From an uncultured Collinsella sp. (lineage in GTDB: Bacteria > Actinomycetota > Coriobacteriia > Coriobacteriales > Coriobacteriaceae): 9,736 bases of DNA. Under the pieces are notes generated by a model that worked only from the letters and a program-made list of their open reading frames with translations, made no database searches and was not told the DNA's origin. Positions 1 through 7,538 of the stretch are shown piece by piece. Where the stretch lies: assembly GCA_900544425.1 (NCBI GenBank), contig UQUX01000066.1, positions 1 to 9,736 on the forward strand, read 5' to 3'. Position 1 is the stretch's first letter; each line of letters opens with the position of its first letter. A program made the translations under genes and the position numbers.

Positions 1-371
1 ATGACGAGCACATCGTCGTCCATCACCCAGAACCACTGGGCGCCCAGGTCGTAGGCGCATTTAGTGCCGGCGGAGAAGCCGCCCGCACCGCCGCCGTTTT
101 TGAGCTGCGGGGCGTAGATGACACGGTCGGTGCCGCCCTGCGCGTCGGGCTGATCGGTGTCGATGCCCCACAGGTTGGCCAGGCGCTCGTTGAATGCGGT
201 GCACATGGCCTCGGTCTCGCGCGAATTCTCGTTATCGACAATCACGATGCGCCAGGGCGTTGCCGTGAGCTCGGTCATGGAGTCGAACAAGTTGGCCAGG
301 AGTTCCTGGCGCTTGTACGTAACGACGACGATGGCGAGCTTGTCGATGGGAGCGGGAAGGGTTGAAGGCAT
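1..371 (-). CDS. GT2 glycosyltransferase, GlfT2-like (partial, C-terminus outside window)
   Basis: Reading the minus strand from the ATG at 371 gives 123 open codons that run off the window start, so only the N-terminal part is seen. It opens with a GT-A nucleotide-sugar-binding core: a hydrophobic strand ending VVVTYKRQELL (residues 15-25), then IVDNE (44-48), a glycine-rich NGGGAGGFSAG (92-102), and WFWVMDDDV (113-121), whose DDD would be the metal and sugar-nucleotide binding triad. The glycine-rich segment followed by WxWxMDDDV is typical of the GlfT2-like branch of GT2, which includes galactofuranosyl- and rhamnosyl-type enzymes; donor and acceptor cannot be read from this fragment. The start is supported by AAAGGA about 11 bases upstream. 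It is transcribed away from the five-gene GT2 operon and probably belongs to the same surface-glycan locus. Family assignment is confident; substrate is unknown. Confidence 0.85.
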   Translation of the reverse strand, partial: MPSTLPAPIDKLAIVVVTYKRQELLANLFDSMTELTATPWRIVIVDNENSRETEAMCTAFNERLANLWGIDTDQPDAQGGTDRVIYAPQLKNGGGAGGFSAGTKCAYDLGAQWFWVMDDDVLV

Positions 372-446
372 GGGGCAATATATCCTTTCACGCGCGGCGG
401 GCGAGTGCTGCGCGGAAGCTATCGAATACGTCCTTGGGACTGTCCT

Positions 447-477
447 ATTGTAAAGGCTCGGCGCACCTTAGCGGCAA
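447..477 (-). promoter_or_regulatory. Candidate promoter for the divergent GT2 gene
   Basis: On the minus strand TACAAT (447-452) matches the -10 consensus at 5 of 6 positions, with TTGCCG (472-477) as a possible -35. The spacer is 19 bases, longer than ideal. It would give a leader of roughly 70 bases before the ATG at 371. Motif match only. Confidence 0.3.
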
Positions 478-533
478 GCTTTGAATAAAACGCAGGAACC
501 TGCCATGGGCCCGCCGCATGACGTGGGGCTGCT

Positions 534-563
534 TTGCCCGCAAGAGGCTCCATAGATTATATA
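534..563 (+). promoter_or_regulatory. Candidate promoter (first option) upstream of the GT2 operon
   Basis: TTGCCC (534-539) and TATATA (558-563) are separated by 18 bases, each with 4 of 6 consensus matches; TATAAA at 560-565 is an alternative -10. The site lies within the only A+T-rich patch of the divergent intergenic region. It competes with the extended -10 at 589-597; the sequence does not decide between them. Confidence 0.25.
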
Positions 564-588
564 AACGCCCGCTGGCGCGCTGACCCTT

Positions 589-597
589 TGATACCAT
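589..597 (+). promoter_or_regulatory. Candidate extended -10 promoter for the GT2 operon
   Basis: TGATACCAT reads as an extended -10 (TGN followed by TACCAT) with no recognisable -35. It ends 19 bases before the Shine-Dalgarno site of the first A gene. The second A gene has a TGN-TANNAT element in a similar place (2810-2818), which raises confidence a little for both. Confidence 0.3.
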
Positions 598-616
598 GAA
601 ACGACAGGTATTTCCT

Positions 617-622
617 AAGGAG
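617..622 (+). promoter_or_regulatory. Ribosome binding site that sets a TTG start
   Basis: AAGGAG is followed by a five-base spacer and TTG at 628. No in-frame ATG lies near the start of the conserved GT2 domain, so this site decides the TTG start. An ATG at 596 begins a different frame that is a shadow. Confidence 0.8.
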
Positions 623-627
623 CACAT

Positions 628-1731
628 TTGTCTACTAACGCCTCTGGCAGCCCTGTTCTGTCGCTGCTTATTCCCATTTACAATGTTCAGTGCTACCTGC
701 GCGAGTGCCTCGATTCCGCCCTGGCGCAGACGCTCAAGGATATTGAGATCGTCTGCATTAACGACGGGTCGACCGACAACTCGCCGGCGATAATCCGCGA
801 GTATATGGAGCGCGATAGGCGCGTCAAGATGATCGACAAGGCCAACAGCGGCTACGGCGACTCGATGAACCACGGTCTGGAGATGGCGCGTGGCAAGTAC
901 GTTGGCATCTTGGAGTCCGATGACTTTATGGCGCCCGACGCACTCGAAAAGCTTGTCTCGGCCGCCGATAGCAATAATGCCGACTTTGCGAAGGCGAACT
1001 TTGATTTCTACTGGTCTAAGCCCGAGGAGCGCCGTTCGCTGCACGAGATGTTTAAGGCCAAGGACTGCGGTAAGCCGGTGCACCCGAGCGACACGACGCA
1101 GTTCTTTAAGCAGAAACCGTCGATTTGGTCGGCTGTGTACCGTCGCGATTTTCTTGAGCGCAACGGCATCAAGTTCTTGCCGACTCCGGGAGCATCCTTT
1201 CAGGACACGTCGTTTGCCTTTAAGGTGATTGCCTGCGCCGACAAGGCCGTTTACCTGCACGATGCCGTGCTTTCGTATCGTCAGGACAACGAGAACTCCT
1301 CGGTCAATTCTTCGGCTAAGGTCTTTTGCGTCAATACCGAGTATGCCGAGATTGAGCGTTGGATTCGTGAGGATTATGCCCGCGACCACGTATGCGGCGA
1401 TGTCGCGCGCATGCTCAAGTTCAATCAGCTCATTAAGTACGATTCGTACATGTGGAACTACGTGCGCCTGGCGCCTAAGTTCTATAAGGAGTTCTTGGTT
1501 CAGATGGCCAAGGAGTTCCAAGCGGCCTTGGACGCCGGGGACTTTTCGCTTGACGACCTCAAGCCGTGGAAGCGCGCGAATCTCGCTGCCATCCTCAAAG
1601 ATCCTGAGGGCTGGGTTGACGAGCATCCGAGTTTTGCGACGGATGGTGCCTTGGGGCGTGCTAAGTATTACGCCTCGGTTGGAGGTCCAGGCGTGGTCGC
1701 CGCCTTTCTCTTCGAATCGCTGAGGGGGTAG
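628..1731 (+). CDS. GT2 family glycosyltransferase, module copy 1, type A
   Basis: This 367-residue protein is a GT-A fold inverting glycosyltransferase expected to act at the cytoplasmic face of the membrane on a lipid-linked or wall glycan. The N-terminal domain has LLIPIYN (13-19), the donor-binding NDGSTD (45-50) and the metal-binding ESDD (96-99). The C-terminal half has motifs shared with the second A gene: KPSIWSA (163-169), LPTPGASFQD (184-193) and YRQDNE (217-222). No transmembrane helix is evident; the C-terminal end is mildly hydrophobic (VGGPGVVAAFLF). It begins with TTG behind AAGGAG at five bases. The next gene starts six bases after its stop, so co-transcription is likely. It is a close paralogue of the gene at 2853-3971, with about 45 nearly unbroken identical residues around the DXD region. 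Sugar donor and acceptor are unknown; family membership is very secure. Confidence 0.95.
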   Translation: MSTNASGSPVLSLLIPIYNVQCYLRECLDSALAQTLKDIEIVCINDGSTDNSPAIIREYMERDRRVKMIDKANSGYGDSMNHGLEMARGKYVGILESDDFMAPDALEKLVSAADSNNADFAKANFDFYWSKPEERRSLHEMFKAKDCGKPVHPSDTTQFFKQKPSIWSAVYRRDFLERNGIKFLPTPGASFQDTSFAFKVIACADKAVYLHDAVLSYRQDNENSSVNSSAKVFCVNTEYAEIERWIREDYARDHVCGDVARMLKFNQLIKYDSYMWNYVRLAPKFYKEFLVQMAKEFQAALDAGDFSLDDLKPWKRANLAAILKDPEGWVDEHPSFATDGALGRAKYYASVGGPGVVAAFLFESLRG

Positions 1732-1737
1732 GTCGGC

Positions 1738-2778
1738 ATGGGAGAGGCCTCGTGTCCTAAAGCTACCATTGTCGTTCCCGTTTACAACTCTGCGCGCTCC
1801 ATTCAGCGATGCCTCGATTCGCTGCTGGCCCAGTCCGAGCGCTCGATTCAGGTTGTCTGCGTCAACGACGGTTCGACTGATGATTCGTTGAACGTGTTGC
1901 ACCTGATCGCGCAGGCCGACGATCGCGTACTGGTGATTGACCAGGAAAACGCGGGCGTCTCGTGCGCTCGAAATGCCGGTATCGATGCCGCCGAGGGCGA
2001 GACCGTCTTCTTTGTGGACGCTGACGATTACATTGATGCCCAGACGGTCGAGCGCGTGCTGCATGCCATGGAGTCTGCAGATGCCGAGGCCGCCGTCTTT
2101 GGCGGCGTCTGTGAACCTGCCGATGCTGCCCCCAAACGCGTCCAGCAACTCATGAGCCCCAAAGCTGGTACCTTCGGCGCCCGTGATCCCCAACTGCTGT
2201 TCCATTCGAATGCGCAGCCCTATGCCTGCCGTGCGGCTTTTTCGTGCGAGCTGCTCAATCGCGAAGGCATTCGCTTCGCCCCCGGTTTGGCTTTGGGCGA
2301 GGACGTCGTCTTCCAATTTGCGGCTTATGCGCTTGCCCGCAGGACCGTCGTCATGCCGGACAAGTTCTACCACTACGTGATGGAGAGCGAATCGGCGACG
2401 CACGAGTTCAACAGTGCCGAGGCTCGTGCCAAAAAGCTTGACGCCCACATGAGGATGCTCGAGGAGGTCTTGGAGGACTGGGCGGCCTACGGTCTTTTAG
2501 ACCTGTGTCCCGGCGAGCTGATAGCTTGGATTTTGGACCTAATTGTGTTCGACCTGGCGCGTTTGGATGCCGATGACTTCCATCGCGTGGCGGCTCGCGT
2601 CAACATGGACCTCGCGACGTTTTTGGGAACGGCGTGGGCGGATATGCCTGCTAAGGGCGCCGTTCGCCGTGTTGCCCACAAGCTCGTTGTGGCGACCTCG
2701 GGCGTTTCGATGGCAGACGCCACGCTGTTCTATCTTTCGACTCGCGGTCTCAAAGCCTGCCTGGAGCGCTTTATCTAA
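1738..2778 (+). CDS. GT2 family glycosyltransferase, module copy 1, type B
   Basis: This 346-residue GT2 enzyme follows the first A gene by six bases, with GAGGGGG at the end of that gene as its probable ribosome site. Visible motifs are IVVPVYN (11-17), NDGSTD (43-48), the SCARNAGI segment (75-82) and the metal-binding DADD (94-97). GED (187-189) sits where GT2 enzymes carry the acceptor-side catalytic acidic residue. It continues into a C-terminal helical region with no clear membrane span. It shares the GED-F-F-Y layout and a following K-Y-Y pattern with the gene at 3984-5051, and I treat the two as diverged paralogues. It differs from the A genes in lacking the KPSIWSA and TPGAS motifs. 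It probably adds a different sugar in the same glycan. Substrate cannot be inferred. Confidence 0.95.
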   Translation: MGEASCPKATIVVPVYNSARSIQRCLDSLLAQSERSIQVVCVNDGSTDDSLNVLHLIAQADDRVLVIDQENAGVSCARNAGIDAAEGETVFFVDADDYIDAQTVERVLHAMESADAEAAVFGGVCEPADAAPKRVQQLMSPKAGTFGARDPQLLFHSNAQPYACRAAFSCELLNREGIRFAPGLALGEDVVFQFAAYALARRTVVMPDKFYHYVMESESATHEFNSAEARAKKLDAHMRMLEEVLEDWAAYGLLDLCPGELIAWILDLIVFDLARLDADDFHRVAARVNMDLATFLGTAWADMPAKGAVRRVAHKLVVATSGVSMADATLFYLSTRGLKACLERFI

Positions 2779-2809
2779 TTCCAAGCGTTGTCGCCCGCCG
2801 CAACTCGGC

Positions 2810-2818
2810 TGCTAAAAT
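2810..2818 (+). promoter_or_regulatory. Candidate extended -10 promoter for module copy 2
   Basis: TGCTAAAAT in the 74-base gap before the second A gene reads as an extended -10 with TAAAAT (5 of 6). TTGTCG at 2788-2793 is a weak, distant -35 (19-base spacer). This is the only sizeable gap inside the five-gene cluster, so an internal promoter would be well placed here; readthrough from upstream is equally possible. Confidence 0.4.
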
Positions 2819-2841
2819 AACCCTGTTACACGCTATTCAAC

Positions 2842-2847
2842 AGGAGG
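2842..2847 (+). promoter_or_regulatory. Consensus ribosome binding site that sets a TTG start
   Basis: AGGAGG, a full consensus Shine-Dalgarno sequence, is followed by five bases and TTG at 2853. It fixes the start at the rare TTG codon, as in the paralogue at 628. Confidence 0.85.
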
Positions 2848-2852
2848 TTCTC

Positions 2853-3971
2853 TTGCAGAACTCTGATACCCCTAAAGTTTCGCTGCTTGTCCCTATTTGC
2901 AATGTCGAACGCTACCTGCGCGAGTGCCTCGATTCCGCCGTGGCACAGACGCTCGAGGACATCGAGATCATTTGCATCAACGACGGCTCTACCGATAGCT
3001 CGCCGGATATCATTCGCGAGTGCATGGAGCGCGATTCTCGTGTGAAGATGATCGACAAAGCCAATAGTGGCTATGGGGACTCGATGAACCGTGGCCTGGA
3101 GATGGCTCGCGGCGAGTACGTGGGCATTCTGGAGTCCGATGACTTTATGTTTGAGGATTCGCTCCAAAAGCTGGTCGCCAAGGCCGATGCCGAGCATGCC
3201 GATGTCGTAAAGGGCGATTTCTACCTGTATTGGTCCACGCCCGGCGAGCGCCGCGAGCTCTTTGGAATCATCGATGAGTACATGACTGGCGCCGCGTATC
3301 GTCCTGCCGATCGTCCCGGCATTTTTTACCGCAAGCCTTCTATATGGTCGGCCATCTATCGTCGTGCGTTCCTTAAAGACAATCAGATTCGTTTCCTTCC
3401 CACGCCGGGGGCATCGTATCAGGATGCGGGCTTTAACTTTAAGGTCTGGGCGTGTGCCGAGCGTGCCGCGTTTATTTCGGATCCCATTTTGTGCTATCGA
3501 CAGGACAACGAGAAGAGCTCCGTTAATTCGCCCAACAAGGTGTTTTGTGTGTGCGACGAATATGCCGAGATGCAGCGCTTTTTGGATGAGCGACCCGAGC
3601 TCAAGGCTCAACTACAGGGCATTTTAATGCGCATGAAGGTGGATACGTACCGTTGGAATGATGAACGCCTGGTCGATGAACTGCGCGAGCAATTTTGGGA
3701 GAAGGCATCGCCCGAGCTCAAGGCCGACTGGGATGCCGGTCGCTTTGACCTGTCGCTGTTTGATCCGCGTGGCGAGACCGACTTGCGCCTGATGGTCAAG
3801 TCGCCCCGTGCCTATATCGATTCACGCTTTGATTTTAAGAAGCCGGGCAAGCTCAATACGTTTAAGCACTACTTTAAGATCGGCGGCCTGCCGCTGGTTT
3901 GGCGCGTGCTGACGTATCAGCGCGCCTACGGCGACAACCCGCATCCCGATGACGTGCCGGCCCCACAGTAG
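2853..3971 (+). CDS. GT2 family glycosyltransferase, module copy 2, type A
   Basis: This 372-residue protein is a clear paralogue of the enzyme at 628-1731. It has LLVPICN (11-17), NDGSTD (43-48) and ESDD (94-97), then KPSIWSA (161-167), LPTPGASYQD (182-191) and YRQDNE (215-220). The N-terminal 100 residues are nearly identical to the first copy, while the segment after YRQDNE has diverged, with a longer C-terminal tail ending in a proline-rich DDVPAPQ. The usual reading is conserved donor binding with a changed acceptor site, which is inference. The strand position of the usual Tyr in IPxYN is Cys16 here. It has its own consensus ribosome site and possibly its own promoter in the 74-base gap. 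The following B gene starts 12 bases after its stop. Confidence 0.95.
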   Translation: MQNSDTPKVSLLVPICNVERYLRECLDSAVAQTLEDIEIICINDGSTDSSPDIIRECMERDSRVKMIDKANSGYGDSMNRGLEMARGEYVGILESDDFMFEDSLQKLVAKADAEHADVVKGDFYLYWSTPGERRELFGIIDEYMTGAAYRPADRPGIFYRKPSIWSAIYRRAFLKDNQIRFLPTPGASYQDAGFNFKVWACAERAAFISDPILCYRQDNEKSSVNSPNKVFCVCDEYAEMQRFLDERPELKAQLQGILMRMKVDTYRWNDERLVDELREQFWEKASPELKADWDAGRFDLSLFDPRGETDLRLMVKSPRAYIDSRFDFKKPGKLNTFKHYFKIGGLPLVWRVLTYQRAYGDNPHPDDVPAPQ

Positions 3972-3974
3972 GAG
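3970..3974 (+). promoter_or_regulatory. Ribosome binding site deciding between GTG and ATG starts
   Basis: AGGAG overlaps the stop codon of the upstream gene. It is nine bases from the ATG at 3984 but only three from the in-frame GTG at 3978. The ATG spacing is workable and the GTG spacing is too short, so I place the start at 3984. Confidence 0.6.
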
Positions 3975-3983
3975 CGCGTGACT

Positions 3984-5051
3984 ATGGCTACACCTAAGAT
4001 TTCCGTCGTCGTTCCCATCTATAAGGTAGAGCTGTGCCTGGCCTGGTGCCTGGACGCTCTGCTTGCGCAGGACATGCCCGATTGGGAAGGCGTGCTGATC
4101 AACGATGGCTCACCGGATGGGTCGCGCGATATCGCTGCTGCCTACTGCGAAAAGGATGCGCGCTTTACGCTGGTCGATAAGGAGAACGGCGGCCTGTCGA
4201 GTGCGCGTAATGCAGGCATCGCCGCGTCCACGGCGCCTATCGTTGCGTTTTTGGATTCCGACGACCGATTTACGCCCGATGCATGCCGCGTGATCGTCGA
4301 TGCCTTTGAGCGCGAGGACTGCGACGTTTTGACCTTTGGCGCGAATCCGTATCCGCTTGAGGCGGGGTATCCGTGGCTTAACTATGTGCTGAGCCCGCGC
4401 GATGTGTCGTTTGAAGGCTATAGCTCCGACCTACTGTTTAAGGAAGCATCTCGCCCGTTTGCATGGCGCACCGCCTGCAAGCGTGAGTTTTTGCTGGGCA
4501 ACGGGATCGTGTTCGACGAAACCGTTAAGTATGGCGAGGACCAGGTCTTCGATTTTGCCGTGTACGGTCGTTCGCACAAGACCGCGCTTATCTCGAACAA
4601 GCTGTATGATTACCGCGTGGCGCGCAAGGGTTCGCTCATGGACACCATGCGCTACGACGACGAGACGCGTCTGCTGGAGCACGTGAAGATTTACTCTGCG
4701 GTGCTGGCTGACTGGCAGCGCGACGGTCTCGATGCTCAGCATGCCGATGACCTGGCGTACTTCCTCTGCGATCTGGTGCTGTACGATGCGCTCAGGCTGT
4801 TGAGTACGGATTGCGGCAAGGTGTTTGCTGCCGTTGCCACGGCGCTTGCCGGTTCTGCCGTGGGCAGCGATGCTGCGCTCGCACAATGCGCTCCTTCTGT
4901 TGCTGCTATGGTGCGTGCGGCGCTTACCAGCAAGGCCCCCAATGTCCGTGCGTGCAAAAAGCTCATGTTCGATTACGATGTCTTGAGGTTTGGGCGCCTG
5001 GGTGCCTGCAAGCGCGTGGCAGCGAACGCCCTGGGAAAGCGAGAAGTGTAG
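3984..5051 (+). CDS. GT2 family glycosyltransferase, module copy 2, type B
   Basis: From the ATG at 3984 the protein has 355 residues (357 if the GTG at 3978 is used). GT2 motifs are VVVPIYK (8-14), NDGSPD (40-45), SSARNAGI (72-79) and the metal-binding DSDD (91-94), with the acceptor-side GED at 184-186 in a YGEDQVFDF context. It matches the B gene at 1738-2778 in order and length of motifs but only moderately in sequence, so the duplication is old or the copies diverged quickly. The C-terminal region is alanine-rich around residues 275-310, with a hydrophobic helix-like character but no convincing membrane span. Its stop codon directly abuts the ATG of the next gene, which implies co-transcription and probably coupled translation. 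The sugar transferred is unknown. Confidence 0.94.
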   Translation: MATPKISVVVPIYKVELCLAWCLDALLAQDMPDWEGVLINDGSPDGSRDIAAAYCEKDARFTLVDKENGGLSSARNAGIAASTAPIVAFLDSDDRFTPDACRVIVDAFEREDCDVLTFGANPYPLEAGYPWLNYVLSPRDVSFEGYSSDLLFKEASRPFAWRTACKREFLLGNGIVFDETVKYGEDQVFDFAVYGRSHKTALISNKLYDYRVARKGSLMDTMRYDDETRLLEHVKIYSAVLADWQRDGLDAQHADDLAYFLCDLVLYDALRLLSTDCGKVFAAVATALAGSAVGSDAALAQCAPSVAAMVRAALTSKAPNVRACKKLMFDYDVLRFGRLGACKRVAANALGKREV

Positions 5052-7538
5052 ATGAGTATCAAGCGTTTGGCACTTTGCCGCAGCCAGGGCCGTCTTTTTG
5101 TGCTGCTTCGTTTTGCCGGTCAGGATGTCGCCGCGCTTATTGAGCGGGAGGCCTCTCAGGCGTTTGCCCATGCGACTACGAGCGGTTCTTGTTTGCCGTC
5201 ACTGGTGCTCCCGGTCGATCATGGCCGTGTGCTGGCGCTATGCCCTTCTGTTTCCGATTACGAGCGCGAGCTCGCCGTTTTGGTGCTTCCGTTTTTGGAT
5301 GGCTCGTCGATGGATGCCGTTTTTGCATCCGGTGGCCAAAGGTTGGGCTCTATTCGTCTCGATAGCCGCGTGGCCAAATTGGAATCCAAGATTAACTACA
5401 AAGCAAAGCCTGCGCTGTGCGCGCTTATCCGCGATGCGCAGCGTGGCGAACACTGCGGCCGCTACGAGATCGATGCCATTCGCTATTTGCCGGCAGACGT
5501 CGGCGCGGTGTGGCGCTATGAGGTTACCTGGGCGGGAGACCCCCAGTGCGCGCCTGAGCTCCAGATCTTCGATACGCATATGAATGCCATCGATGTTACC
5601 GTGCATGTGTTTGAATCGCAGGTCGATGTTCCGCAGCAGAACGGATGCCGCATCAATAAATCGTATCTGAGTGTTGAGATGCCTCAGGATATACGAGATT
5701 TTGTCGCGATCGTGAGCGATCCCACAGAGCGGATCCAAAGCGGGTTTTGCGCCATGGATGGTCGCCTGTACAACGGCATGGTCGACGACAGCTGGAACCG
5801 TATGAAGGACGCGCGTGCAGACGACGCAGCTTATCGACGTTGGTTTGAGCAGCATCGCGCAAAGCCGGGCGATTTGGCGTGCCAGCGTGTCGCTTCGGCG
5901 GCCTTTGCCTATAGACCGCTCGTGAGCATTGTGGTGCCGTGCTACAAGACTGATCGGGTCTACCTGCGCGAGCTGCTGGAATCGGTGCAAGCCCAGAGCT
6001 ATGACAACTGGGAATTGCTGCTTATGGACGCCTCGCCCGAATGGGACGCGGTGGCCACCCTTGCGGCAGGTGCCAACGACGAGCGCATCCGTCGCATCGA
6101 GCTTCCCGGCAACGGCGGCATTGTGGTCAACACCAACGCAGGTATCGAGCAAGCGACAGGCGACTACATCGCTTTCTTGGACCACGATGACATTCTGGAA
6201 CCGGACGCGTTATTCCAGTATGTTTCCGCGCTGAACAAGGCGGCCGAGGGCGAGCGTCCCCAGGTCCTGTTCTGTGATGAGGACATGTTCCAGAAAACGG
6301 GGGAGTGGGGCCAGCCGGTCTTTAAGACCGTACTCAACGTCGACCTGCTCTATAGCCATAACTGCGTGACGCATTTCCTGATGGTGGAGAAGGCGCTCAT
6401 CGATCACATTGGTATGTCCCCAGAAGACGTTGCGGGCGCCCAGGACTACGACTTGACGCTTCGCTGCCTTGCAGCCGGCGCGCGCTTTGAGCACGTTGCG
6501 CATGTGCTGTATCACTGGCGCGTGCATCCGGGATCGACCGCCGATGGCTCTGCCGATAGCAAGCCGTATGCCATTGAAGCGGGTCGTCTTGCGCTGCAGC
6601 GCCACTTTAACGCGCTGGGCGTTCACGGAACGGTCGAGGAGACCGAGACGCCGTTTGTCTACCGCATGCGCCATGCGCTGCCGGAGCCTGCGCCGCTGGT
6701 GAGCATTGTGATCCCCACCAAGGATCACATTGAGACGCTCGATGCCTGTGTGATGTCGATCGCCCAGAAGGCCACGTATACCAATTACGAGATCGTCTTG
6801 GTGGAGAACAACAGTGAAGCCCCGGAGACGTTTGCGTATTACGAAACCCTGCCAGAGCGCGTGGCTGCAGCATCCGAAGGCAAGGGCATCGCGCGCGTTG
6901 TGTACTGGCCGGGCGAGTTCAATTACTCTCAGATCATCAATTTTGGTGTGAAGTACGCCAAGGGTGACTACCTGCTGCTGCTGAACAACGATACCGAGGT
7001 CATAAGCCCGGACTTTATCGAAGAGATGATGGGCTATCTGCAGCGTCCCGATGCGGGCGTGGTGGGCGCCAAACTCTACTTTGCCGATCATCTGGTGCAG
7101 CATGCCGGCATTTTGATTGGCGTGCGTGGCGCACTTGCCCATGCCAACCAGGACTTCTCGGCAAAGCGCGAGGGCTATCTTGCCCGTGCCGTGCGCCCGG
7201 GCAACTTTAGCGCCGTGACGGGTGCCTGCCAGATGGTGCGACGCGACGTATTTGAGCGCGTCGGCGGCTACAACGAGGAATTCGCCGTCGGTTTTAACGA
7301 CGCAGACTTTTGCCTGCGCGTGTGGGAGGCGGGTTACCGCACCATCTTTACGCCCTATGCCGAGCTGTACCACTACGAGTTCACCTCGCGCGGCAGGGAA
7401 GAGGCCAACGAGGAAAAGCTGCGCCGCTGGAAGCGTGAGCAGGCGCTGTTCATGCAGCACTGGCCTGAGTTCTTCCTCGATGGCGACCCGTGGCTCGGAC
7501 CAAACCTATCCTCCGACAGTGAGTACTTCTCGTTTTAG
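5052..7538 (+). CDS. Large glycosyltransferase with tandem GT2 domains
   Basis: This 828-residue protein begins at the ATG directly after the previous stop; GAGAAG five bases upstream is a weak ribosome site, fitting translational coupling. Residues 1 to about 288 form a region I do not recognise, ending in a Y-R-R-W-F motif and linker often seen just before the first domain of RfbC/RgpF-type enzymes. GT2 domain 1 starts near 289 (PLVSIVVPCYK), with metal-binding DHDD (377-380) and an AQDYDL acceptor-side motif (463-468). GT2 domain 2 starts near 548 (PLVSIVIPTKDH), with LLNNDTEV around 643-650 and GFNDADFCLR (747-756). Both domains keep acidic motifs and look catalytic, so it may add two sugars or build a repeat, as in rhamnan-type polymer synthesis. 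It is the last gene of the operon and its stop overlaps that of the converging gene. Confidence 0.93.
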   Translation: MSIKRLALCRSQGRLFVLLRFAGQDVAALIEREASQAFAHATTSGSCLPSLVLPVDHGRVLALCPSVSDYERELAVLVLPFLDGSSMDAVFASGGQRLGSIRLDSRVAKLESKINYKAKPALCALIRDAQRGEHCGRYEIDAIRYLPADVGAVWRYEVTWAGDPQCAPELQIFDTHMNAIDVTVHVFESQVDVPQQNGCRINKSYLSVEMPQDIRDFVAIVSDPTERIQSGFCAMDGRLYNGMVDDSWNRMKDARADDAAYRRWFEQHRAKPGDLACQRVASAAFAYRPLVSIVVPCYKTDRVYLRELLESVQAQSYDNWELLLMDASPEWDAVATLAAGANDERIRRIELPGNGGIVVNTNAGIEQATGDYIAFLDHDDILEPDALFQYVSALNKAAEGERPQVLFCDEDMFQKTGEWGQPVFKTVLNVDLLYSHNCVTHFLMVEKALIDHIGMSPEDVAGAQDYDLTLRCLAAGARFEHVAHVLYHWRVHPGSTADGSADSKPYAIEAGRLALQRHFNALGVHGTVEETETPFVYRMRHALPEPAPLVSIVIPTKDHIETLDACVMSIAQKATYTNYEIVLVENNSEAPETFAYYETLPERVAAASEGKGIARVVYWPGEFNYSQIINFGVKYAKGDYLLLLNNDTEVISPDFIEEMMGYLQRPDAGVVGAKLYFADHLVQHAGILIGVRGALAHANQDFSAKREGYLARAVRPGNFSAVTGACQMVRRDVFERVGGYNEEFAVGFNDADFCLRVWEAGYRTIFTPYAELYHYEFTSRGREEANEEKLRRWKREQALFMQHWPEFFLDGDPWLGPNLSSDSEYFSF

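Larger units (their letters stand above)
628..5051 (+). repeat. Duplicated two-gene glycosyltransferase module (A-B-A'-B')
   Basis: Two successive units, 628-2778 and 2853-5051, have the same order: an A-type GT2 with a TTG start, then a B-type GT2 6 to 12 bases later. The A copies are highly alike (a 29-base identical run at 692-720 and 2911-2939), while the B copies share layout rather than close sequence. The pattern suggests a segmental tandem duplication followed by unequal divergence. An alternative is that related genes were gathered separately. Confidence 0.65.

Noticed and set aside
445..2448. A 667-codon open frame on the minus strand antisense to the first two GT2 genes
   Set aside because: It lies opposite genes with clear GT2 motifs, crosses their boundary, and has no recognisable domain. 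Long antisense frames are expected in G+C-rich coding DNA.
6210..7460. A 416-codon minus-strand frame, and similar ones at 5238-6185, 4431-5171 and 2826-3611
   Set aside because: All are antisense to strongly supported GT2 genes and read as low-complexity shadow protein.
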